From assembly GCA_016794615.1 (NCBI GenBank), contig JAEUJO010000163.1:1-38336 (forward strand): a DNA stretch of 38,336 bases, given 5' to 3'. The first letter of the stretch is position 1. Each line of letters opens with the position of its first letter. The notes under the pieces were generated by a model. That model made no database searches. It was not told where the DNA came from and saw nothing but the letters and a program-made list of their open reading frames with translations. This DNA is from Pseudonocardia sp. GTDB taxonomy: Bacteria > Actinomycetota > Actinomycetes > Mycobacteriales > Pseudonocardiaceae. Both the position numbers and the translations under genes were made by a program. Shown in pieces: positions 32,530-38,336 of the stretch.

Positions 32530-34431
32530 TCATCCGGTGGCAGCCAGCGCCGCGTCGCGCGCCTGGTCCACCGCCTGGTCGAACTGCGTGCGGTACAGCT
32601 CCGCGTACCGGCCGTCCCGTGCCAGCAGCTCCGGGTGCGTGCCCCGCTCGACGATCCGCCCACCCTCCACGACGAGGATCAGGTCCGCGGCGCGGATCGT
32701 GGAGAGCCGGTGGGCGATCACCACCGCGGTCCGCCCCTCCAGCGCCTCGACCAGGGCCTCCTGGACGGCGGCCTCGGACGTCGAGTCGAGGTGCGCGGTG
32801 GCCTCGTCCAGCACGACCACCCGCGGCCGGGCGAGCAGCAGCCGTGCGATCGTCAGCCGCTGCCGCTCACCGCCCGACAGCCGGTACCCCCGCTCGCCGA
32901 CCACGGTGTCCAGCCCGTCCGGCAGCCCGGCGACCAGGTCCTCCAGCCGGGCCCGCCGCAGCACGTCCCACAGCTCGGCCTCCGTCGCCCCGGGGCGGGC
33001 CAGCAGCAGGTTGGCCCGGATCGACTCGTGGAACAGGTGCCCGTCCTGCGTGACCAGCCCGAGCGAGTCGCGGATCGTGGCGAACGACAGGTCGCGCACG
33101 TCCGCCCCGCCGATCCGCACCACGCCGGAGCCGACGTCGTAGAGCCGTGGCAGCAGTTGCGCGACGGTCGACTTGCCGGCTCCCGACGACCCCACCAGCG
33201 CCACCGTCTGCCCCGGCTCCGCCCGGAAGGACACGTCGTGCAGCACCTCGACCCCGCCGCGGTCGTCGAGCCGGGTGACGTCTTCCAACGACGCCAGCGA
33301 CACCGCCGTCGCGGCCGGATAGGCGAAGCGCACGTGCGACAGCTCCACCGACAGCGGCCCGTCGGGCAGCCGCTGCGGCCGCTCGGGCTCCCGGATCAGC
33401 GGAGGCAGGTCGAGGATCTCGAACACCCGCCCGAAGCTGACCAGCGCGCTCATCACCTCGACCCGGGCGCCTGCGAGCCCCGTCAGCGGCGCGTACAGCC
33501 GGGTGAGCAGCAGGGCCAGCGCGACGACGTCGCCCGCCGCCATCCGGCCGTTCAACGCCAGGTAGCCGCCCATGCCGTACACCAGTGCGAGCGCCAGCGC
33601 CGAGACCAGCGTCAGCGCGGTGACGAACACCCACTGCACCATCGCGGTGCGCACGCCGATGTCGCGTACCCGCGCGGCCCGGGAGACGAACTCCCGCGAC
33701 TCGTCCGCCGGCCGCCCGAACAGCTTGACCAGTGTCGCCCCGGGTGCGGAGAACCGTTCGGTCATCTGGTTGCCCATCGCCGCGTTGTGATCCGCCGCCT
33801 CCCGCTCGAGCTGTGCCAGCCGCCGCCCGATCCGGCGCGCAGGCACCACGAACACCGGCAGCAGCGCCAGCGCGAGCAGCGTGACCTGCCAGGAGAGCGT
33901 GAGCATCACGCCCAGGGCCAGCGCGAGCGTGACGACGTTGCCCACCACTCCGGACAGGGTGTCGCTGAACGCCCGCTGCGCTCCGATGACGTCGTTGTTC
34001 AGCCTGCTCACCAGCGCGCCCGTGCGGGTGCGCGTGAAGAACGCCACCGGCATGCGCTGGACGTGCGCGAACACCGCCGCGCGCAGGTCAAGGATCAACC
34101 CTTCACCGATCTGCGCCGAGAACCACCGCGCGGCCACACCCACCCCGGCCTCGGCGACGGCGATGACCGCGATCAGCACGGCGATCCCGATCACTCTGCC
34201 CGGCGGCCCACCGGTGTCGATCGCATCGACCACCCGGCCGGCCAGCACCGGTGTCGCGACCGCCAGCACGGCCCCGACGACGCTCAGCACGAGGAACACC
34301 GCGAGCGGCCGCCGGTGCGGGCGGGCGAACCCGGCGATGCGGCGCAGCGTCGCCGCGGAGAACGGCCGGGCCTCGTCCCGTGCGTGCATCGCCTGGTACA
34401 GCGAGTGCCACGCCTGCATCTCCATGCTCAT
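32530..34431 (-). CDS. ABC exporter half-transporter, fused permease and ATPase (MsbA/multidrug type)
   Basis: The 633-residue protein has an N-terminal six-helix membrane domain (about 40-330; AVFLVLSVVGAVLAVATPVLAG, later VFVTALTLVSALALALVYGMGGYLAL) and a C-terminal nucleotide-binding domain. That domain has Walker A GSSGAGKST, Q-loop VTQDG, signature LSGGERQRL, Walker B VVVLDEAT and H-loop IAHRLST. It is a type I exporter that would act as a homodimer, expelling lipids or drugs. ATG 34431 follows GGGAG; a second ATG two codons on is possible. It has its own MerR-type promoter directly upstream, overlapping the end of the mobA-like gene, which argues for induction by a small-molecule or redox signal. 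No regulator gene is near. Confidence 0.95.
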   Translation of the reverse strand: MSMEMQAWHSLYQAMHARDEARPFSAATLRRIAGFARPHRRPLAVFLVLSVVGAVLAVATPVLAGRVVDAIDTGGPPGRVIGIAVLIAVIAVAEAGVGVAARWFSAQIGEGLILDLRAAVFAHVQRMPVAFFTRTRTGALVSRLNNDVIGAQRAFSDTLSGVVGNVVTLALALGVMLTLSWQVTLLALALLPVFVVPARRIGRRLAQLEREAADHNAAMGNQMTERFSAPGATLVKLFGRPADESREFVSRAARVRDIGVRTAMVQWVFVTALTLVSALALALVYGMGGYLALNGRMAAGDVVALALLLTRLYAPLTGLAGARVEVMSALVSFGRVFEILDLPPLIREPERPQRLPDGPLSVELSHVRFAYPAATAVSLASLEDVTRLDDRGGVEVLHDVSFRAEPGQTVALVGSSGAGKSTVAQLLPRLYDVGSGVVRIGGADVRDLSFATIRDSLGLVTQDGHLFHESIRANLLLARPGATEAELWDVLRRARLEDLVAGLPDGLDTVVGERGYRLSGGERQRLTIARLLLARPRVVVLDEATAHLDSTSEAAVQEALVEALEGRTAVVIAHRLSTIRAADLILVVEGGRIVERGTHPELLARDGRYAELYRTQFDQAVDQARDAALAATG

Positions 34432-34504
34432 CGATCGTCTCCCGGTCCCTGGGTCGGTGTGGTGGCGGCAGTGTGGCGCGCAGCACCGACAATTCCGGGG
34501 AACG

Positions 34505-34535
34505 ACGCTAGAACCTCGACAATGCTTGAGGTCAA
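34505..34535 (-). promoter_or_regulatory. MerR-type promoter of the ABC exporter gene, 19-bp spacer with dyad
   Basis: On the minus strand, TTGACC (34535-34530) and TAGCGT (34510-34505) are separated by 19 bp. Most of that spacer is the dyad ACCTCGACAATGCTTGAGGT (plus strand, 34513-34532), close to SoxR/MerR-family boxes (CCTCAAG...CTTGAGG). Overlong spacers with a dyad between the boxes are the mark of MerR-family activated promoters. The -10 box is about 73 bp before ATG 34431. The -35 box overlaps the mobA-like stop codon. Confidence 0.65.
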
Positions 34536-35413
34536 CCTCGGCAGTGCTCGCCGCTCGGCAGGAATGCCACGATGTCGCCGGCGAGGAGCGGGAGCTCGGG
34601 GTCGGACGTCGAGTGCGAAGCCGCTCCGACCTCCGTGACCACCGCCACCGCCGACCCGTCGAGCCTGAGTCCCACAGCGGCTGCCGCGGCACGCAGCGTG
34701 GCTGCCCGCACGGTCCGCGGGCCCGTGTCCACCGAGGTCGCGAGCGCCCCGAAGCACCGGACCTGCACCACCGGCGGCCGACGGGTCCTGGCTTCCTCGT
34801 ACTCGGCCGGAGTGTTGACGTTGACGAGCGACTCCAGGTGCGGGTCTGCCGCGGCGAGCTCGGCGTCCGCGAGCAGGGCGGACCGGTCCAACGTCAGCAC
34901 GCGACACCGTTCGAACAGCGTCTGCGCGCGGAACGTGCCGCTGTCGAGGAGCTCGGCGACGCGCGGGGCCAGGCTCGTGCGATAGGCGGCGGCGAGCGGC
35001 TGGGCATGGCCCCGCGCCAGCGGCAGCGCCACCTCGAGCGCCGCGTCCGCCCGGATCTCGCGCACCAGGCGGCGGACGAAGGCGGGATGCATCAGCGGCA
35101 GGTCGACGGCACAGACCGCCGCCACCGCCACGCGCCCGGCCGCGGCGGCCAGACCCGTCGCGATGCCCTGTAAAGGCCCGCGGCCGGCCACCGGGTCGTC
35201 AACGACCTGCACCCGCGGCGGGAGGCCGGGCAGCGCCTGCCCCGGGGCCCGTACCACGAGGACGGGCCCGTCGACCGCCCGGGTGATCATCCCCGCCGTT
35301 CGGTGCAGCAGTGTTGATCCGTGCCACTCCAGCGCTGCCTTGGCGCTGCCCATCCGTACCGAGCGGCCGCCGACGAGGACGATGCCGGCCACGAGTGGGC
35401 TACTGTCGGTCAC
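34532..35413 (-). CDS. MobA-like nucleotidyltransferase fused to a MoaD/ThiS-like domain
   Basis: The 293-residue protein begins with a molybdenum cofactor guanylyltransferase-like domain: LVGGRSVRMGSAKAALEW (13-30) is the family P-loop-like motif, then VVDDPVAGRGPLQGIATGL and CAVDLPLMHP. Residues about 215-293 form a second, ubiquitin-like domain of MoaD type (VQVRCFGALATSV ... LPLLAGDIVAFLP). MoaD normally ends in Gly-Gly, the thiocarboxylate site; here the protein ends in CRG, so sulfur transfer is doubtful. It may bind the cofactor enzyme or be vestigial. The start is GTG 35413, with a poor ribosome site. No other molybdenum-cofactor gene is in the window. Alternatively the first domain handles another sugar or cytidylyl substrate. 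Confidence 0.8.
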   Translation of the reverse strand: MTDSSPLVAGIVLVGGRSVRMGSAKAALEWHGSTLLHRTAGMITRAVDGPVLVVRAPGQALPGLPPRVQVVDDPVAGRGPLQGIATGLAAAAGRVAVAAVCAVDLPLMHPAFVRRLVREIRADAALEVALPLARGHAQPLAAAYRTSLAPRVAELLDSGTFRAQTLFERCRVLTLDRSALLADAELAAADPHLESLVNVNTPAEYEEARTRRPPVVQVRCFGALATSVDTGPRTVRAATLRAAAAAVGLRLDGSAVAVVTEVGAASHSTSDPELPLLAGDIVAFLPSGEHCRG

Positions 35414-35536
35414 CCCGATGGTTGTACGCGGCTGTCGAGGTCGACGACCAGTCCGGGCCGGGTAACCGGCGACACCATCCACGTCGGACTGCGGAAGCGG
35501 GCGGGCGGGTACCGCACGTCGGTGGGTGCGGGCCCG

Positions 35537-35566
35537 CCGGACGAGCGAGGGCCGGACGAGCGAGGG
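35537..35566 (+). repeat. 15-bp perfect tandem duplication at the ribosome site of the AI-2E-family gene
   Basis: CCGGACGAGCGAGGG is repeated twice, so the purine-rich GAGCGAGGG ribosome-site region is doubled just before the TTG start. If an upstream GTG (35522) were used it would encode two copies of Pro-Asp-Glu-Arg-Gly. Confidence 0.9.
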
Positions 35567-35572
35567 GGCAGG

Positions 35573-36796
35573 TTGAGCACGACGCAGGCCCGACCGCGTG
35601 GCCGCAGTGCCGCGATCGCGGACGGCTTGATCTTCACCGCGCGATGGAGCGTCCGGCTCAGTCTCATCGGGATCGGGCTCGCGCTGCTCTGGTGGGTGAT
35701 CGCCCGGCTGTGGGTGATCGTCATGCCGGTGCTGTTGGCGCTGTTGCTCGCAAGCGTGCTGGCGCCTCCGGCCCGCCGCCTGCGCAACCGCGGCGCGCCC
35801 GCGGCACTGGCGGCCGCCACCGTCGTCCTCGGCCTGCTGGTGCTGCTGGGCCTGGTGGTCTTCTTCATGGCACGGTCGATCACCGGTGGGTTCGGCGAGA
35901 TCGCCGACAGCGCCGTGAAGGGGCTCCAGTCGATCCAGGACTGGATCGCCGGCCCACCGCTCAACATCGGCTCCACGCAGTTCAACGCCCTGCTCGATCA
36001 GGTCACGACCCGGCTGCAGAACAGCGTGACCGCCATCGCCTCGAGCGTGCTCACCGGGGTGGGCACGCTCGCCGGGCTCGTGACGACCGCCCTGCTCGCG
36101 GTCGTGCTCGCCTTCCTCTTCGTCAAGGACGGCGACCGGTTCCTGCCCTGGGTGCGCCGCATCGCCGGGCCCCGCGCCGGCGGCCACCTGACCGTGGTGT
36201 CGAGCCGGGTCTGGGACGCCCTCGGCGGCTTCATCCGGGCCCAGGTGCTCGTCAGCCTGGTCGACGGGTTCTTCATCGGGCTCGGGCTCGTCATCGTCGG
36301 CGTGCCGCTGGCCCTGCCGCTGGCCGTGCTGACCTTCTTCGGCGGGTTCATCCCGATCGTCGGGGCACTGATCGCCGGCGTGCTGTCGGTGCTCGTCGCG
36401 CTGGTCAGCAACGGGTTCACCGCCGCACTGATCGTGCTCGGCATCGTGCTGCTCGTGCAGCAGCTCGAGGGGAACGTCATGCAGCCGATCCTGCAGGGCA
36501 AGAGCCTTCAGCTGCACGCGGCGGTGGTGCTGCTCGCGGTGACCGCGGGCGGCACGCTCTTCGGCATCGGGGGTGCCTTCCTCGCCGTTCCGGTGACGGC
36601 GGCGGTGGTGGCCTTGCTCCGCTACCTGCTCGAACAGATCGACAAGACGTCGGAGGACGACGAGACCGACGCTCCGGCCGATCCCGAGGCCGCCGTGGCG
36701 GCGGACGTGGCGCCCGCCCCGGACCCGGAGCGGGAGGCGGCGGCCGAGCAGCGGGCCGCCCCCGTCGCCTGGGTGAGCCGGCTCCGACGCCGGTAG
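35573..36796 (+). CDS. AI-2E-family (PerM/TqsA-like) membrane transporter
   Basis: The 407-residue protein has about eight membrane helices in the usual family order: two pairs near 30-100 (LALLWWVIARLWVIVMPVLLALLLA), a cytoplasmic segment with amphipathic helices (FGEIADSAVKGLQSIQDWI), then the family's signature helices with GGFIRAQVLVSLVDGFFIGLGLVI and FFGGFIPIVGALIAGVLS. The acidic/Ala-rich C-terminus (DKTSEDDETDAP onward) is disordered. Family members export small metabolites or act as sodium/proton antiporters; the name does not prove AI-2 transport. I chose TTG 35573, preceded by GAGGGGG; GTG 35522 would add 17 residues. It is divergent from the mobA-like gene. A hairpin follows 80 bp after the stop. 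Confidence 0.88.
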   Translation: MSTTQARPRGRSAAIADGLIFTARWSVRLSLIGIGLALLWWVIARLWVIVMPVLLALLLASVLAPPARRLRNRGAPAALAAATVVLGLLVLLGLVVFFMARSITGGFGEIADSAVKGLQSIQDWIAGPPLNIGSTQFNALLDQVTTRLQNSVTAIASSVLTGVGTLAGLVTTALLAVVLAFLFVKDGDRFLPWVRRIAGPRAGGHLTVVSSRVWDALGGFIRAQVLVSLVDGFFIGLGLVIVGVPLALPLAVLTFFGGFIPIVGALIAGVLSVLVALVSNGFTAALIVLGIVLLVQQLEGNVMQPILQGKSLQLHAAVVLLAVTAGGTLFGIGGAFLAVPVTAAVVALLRYLLEQIDKTSEDDETDAPADPEAAVAADVAPAPDPEREAAAEQRAAPVAWVSRLRRR

Positions 36797-36875
36797 CGCG
36801 CCTTCCGGGGCGAGGTGCCGGCTCGGACGCAGCGCCGATGCGCCCAGGAGCCCACCCGTCCGGGGGCCGCGCGGA

Positions 36876-36903
36876 GGCAGCACCGCGCGCCTTCCGTGCT
36901 GCC
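36876..36903 (+). terminator. Hairpin downstream of the AI-2E-family gene
   Basis: GGCAGCAC and GTGCTGCC pair perfectly across a 12-base loop, about 80 bp after the transporter stop and 150 bp before rpiB. The rest of the 257-bp gap holds no visible gene; the rpiB promoter must lie in it. Confidence 0.5.
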
Positions 36904-37053
36904 GCACGCCCGGTCCGACGCTCACACTCGTGTCGCAGCGAGTGCGGCGGTTGCCCGAGATGGGCGGGCTGCGACGCCGCCCGCGACCACCGAGCCGCCG
37001 GGCAGCCCGTCCGCACCAGCGATCGGCTCCCCGATGGTGCAGGATGACCGATC

Positions 37054-37533
37054 GTGCGTGTCCACCTCGGCTCCGATCACGCGGGCTTCGAGCTCAAGGC
37101 CCACCTGATCGCCCACCTCATCAGTCTGGGTCACGAACCGGTCGACGTCGGCCCCCCGGCCTACGACCCGGCCGACGACTACCCGCCCTACTGCGTCGCC
37201 GCGGCCCAGGCGGTCCTCGACGACCCCGGCAGCCTCGGCATCGTGATCGGCGGATCCGGCAACGGGGAGCAGATCGCGGCGAACAAGGTCCCGGGCATCC
37301 GGTGCGCGCTGGCCTGGAGCATCGACACCGCGACGCTGGGCCGTCAGCACAACGACGCCCAGGTCGTCGCCATCGGTGCGCGCATGCACAGCCTGGCGGA
37401 CGCGGCCGCACTCGCCGAGGCGTTCGTGTCGACGCCGTTCTCCCACGACCCACGCCACCAGCGGCGCATCGACATGGTCGCCGACTACGAACGAACTGGC
37501 ACCCCGCCGCCGCTGCCCGGCGGCAGGGACTGA
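37054..37533 (+). CDS. rpiB: Ribose-5-phosphate isomerase B
   Basis: The 159-residue protein interconverts ribose-5-phosphate and ribulose-5-phosphate in the pentose phosphate pathway. It has the LacA/RpiB family marks GSDHAGFELK (6-15) and GGSGNGEQIAANK (66-78). Glu72 corresponds to the catalytic base Glu75 of the M. tuberculosis enzyme, which replaces the cysteine of E. coli RpiB. The start is GTG 37054. The stop overlaps the next ATG (TGATG), coupling it to the glycosylase gene. In M. tuberculosis the same pair (Rv2465c-Rv2464c) lies right beside the Rv2466c-like gene, which here is 21.6 kb to the left. Confidence 0.95.
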   Translation: MRVHLGSDHAGFELKAHLIAHLISLGHEPVDVGPPAYDPADDYPPYCVAAAQAVLDDPGSLGIVIGGSGNGEQIAANKVPGIRCALAWSIDTATLGRQHNDAQVVAIGARMHSLADAAALAEAFVSTPFSHDPRHQRRIDMVADYERTGTPPPLPGGRD

Positions 37534-38336
37534 TGCCCGAAGGCCACACCCTCCATCGGCTCGCCGCCCTGCACACCCGCCGCTACGTCGGACGGCCGGT
37601 TGCGGTGTCCAGCCCGCAGGGTCGTTTCGCGACGAACGCGGAGCTCGTCGACGGGCGGGTGCTCGAGTCGGCGGAGGCGCGCGGCAAGCACCTCTTCCAC
37701 CACTACGGACCGGACGCCGTCGTGCACGTTCATCTGGGCCTGTACGGGAGGTTCTCCGACGACCGGCTGCCGGCCGCGGAGCCCCGGGGCCAGGTGCGGA
37801 TGCGGATGATCGGCGAGACGCACTACGCGGACCTGCGCGGCCCCGCCGCCTGCGGGTTGCTCACCGACGCCGAGGTCGACCTCATCCACGCGCGTCTCGG
37901 CGCGGACCCGCTGCGCGACGACGCCGACCCGGACCGCGCCTGGGCCCGGATCTCCCGCTCCCGGGCACCGCTGGCGACGTTGCTCATGGATCAGTCCGTG
38001 ATCGCCGGAGTGGGCAACATCTACCGCGCGGAGGCGCTGTTCCGTCAAGGGCTCGACCCGCAGCTGCCCGGCCACCGGCTGACGCGCGCGTGCTGGGTCG
38101 AGCTCTGGGCCGACCTGGTCGACCTGCTGCAGGACGGGTTCCGCCGCGGAAAGATCGAGACGTTGCGGCCCGAACACGACCCCCGGCTGGTGCACGGCGC
38201 CGACCCGGGCGCCAGGGCGTCGTACGTCTACAAACGCACCGGCGAGCCCTGCCTCGTCTGCGGCACGCCCGTCGCGCATGCCCGGCACCTGGCTCGCAAC
38301 CTGTTCTGGTGCCCGGTGTGCCAGGCGCCGGAGCGG
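37533..38336 (+). CDS. nei: Fpg/Nei-family DNA glycosylase, 3' end beyond the window
   Basis: The visible 268 residues are nearly the whole of an endonuclease VIII-type enzyme. The N-terminus MPEGHTLHRLA gives the catalytic Pro2 and Glu3. KHLFHHY, VHVHLGLYGRF and the helix-two-turn-helix segment DQSVIAGVGNIYRAEALF follow. The C-terminal zinc finger is CLVC ... WCPVC, with four cysteines. It removes oxidised bases and nicks the strand. The ATG overlaps the rpiB stop (TGATG). It matches Rv2464c (Nei1) in neighbourhood and start. No stop is reached by base 38336, so a few residues are missing. Confidence 0.93.
   Translation, partial: MPEGHTLHRLAALHTRRYVGRPVAVSSPQGRFATNAELVDGRVLESAEARGKHLFHHYGPDAVVHVHLGLYGRFSDDRLPAAEPRGQVRMRMIGETHYADLRGPAACGLLTDAEVDLIHARLGADPLRDDADPDRAWARISRSRAPLATLLMDQSVIAGVGNIYRAEALFRQGLDPQLPGHRLTRACWVELWADLVDLLQDGFRRGKIETLRPEHDPRLVHGADPGARASYVYKRTGEPCLVCGTPVAHARHLARNLFWCPVCQAPER

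Noticed and set aside
1..38336. CRISPR arrays, tRNA/rRNA genes, insertion sequences and integrases
   Set aside because: No regularly spaced repeats, cloverleaf-like segments, rRNA motifs, transposase motifs or attachment-site duplications were seen on either strand.

Overview
The window is very GC-rich with dense, strongly third-position-biased coding. It reads as a chromosomal segment of a mycelial or mycobacteria-like actinomycete. A Pseudonocardiaceae-type genome (Pseudonocardia or a relative) is my best guess from protein style; I cannot confirm the genus. Supporting signs are a mycothiol-dependent-reductase-like protein, a PASTA-less PknB-type kinase with a Pro/Thr-rich extracellular part, a Glu-type RpiB, a GlnR-like operator, and a gene order shared with Mycobacterium tuberculosis (Rv2464c-Rv2467).

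Region 1 (1-12.06 kb) is a surface polysaccharide locus. It holds the end of a probable lytic transglycosylase, a Wzy/O-antigen-ligase-like membrane protein, a GT4 glycosyltransferase and a secreted polysaccharide-lyase-like protein. An operon follows: an unknown 400-residue protein, a WecG/TagA-family transferase, UDP-ManNAc dehydrogenase (WecC), a 61-codon coupled ORF and UDP-GlcNAc 2-epimerase (WecB). After it come a WbaP-type initiating phosphoglycosyltransferase and a NodB-type deacetylase. Together they predict an undecaprenyl-linked exopolysaccharide containing N-acetylmannosaminuronic acid.

Region 2 (12.1-15.45 kb) is pepN and, divergently, a DsbA/Rv2466c-like protein with a CPWA instead of a CPWC site. 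Their M. tuberculosis neighbours rpiB and nei appear only at 37.05-38.34 kb, in the matching orientation. About 21.6 kb therefore separates the two halves of a known block.

Region 3 (15.5-37.0 kb) is that intervening DNA. It starts with a two-CBS-domain protein and a Ser/Thr kinase. A nitrogen/amide neighbourhood follows: an S9 peptidase and an AsnB-family amidotransferase of the N-acetylglutaminylglutamine amide type, divergent from a type III glutamine synthetase, then a GCS2 + circularly permuted ATP-grasp fusion facing the synthetase across a strong bidirectional terminator. GlnR-like half-sites lie in the asnB/glnA control region and, more weakly, before the fusion gene. This looks like a nitrogen-controlled small-peptide/amide system and is the best candidate here for undescribed biochemistry. 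Next is a pair of overlapping genes for an SNF2/RapA-like helicase motor and a separate zinc-ribbon/coiled-coil partner that resembles the missing helicase C-terminus. It overlaps an MBL-fold gene whose tail looks replaced. Then come an HSL-family esterase, an ABC exporter with a textbook MerR-type 19-bp-spacer promoter, a MobA-MoaD-like fusion and an AI-2E-family transporter.

Region 4 (37.05 kb to the end) is rpiB and an incomplete nei-type DNA glycosylase gene. No tRNA, rRNA, insertion sequence, integrase or CRISPR array was seen. Short tandem duplications of 15-16 bp recur at four places.
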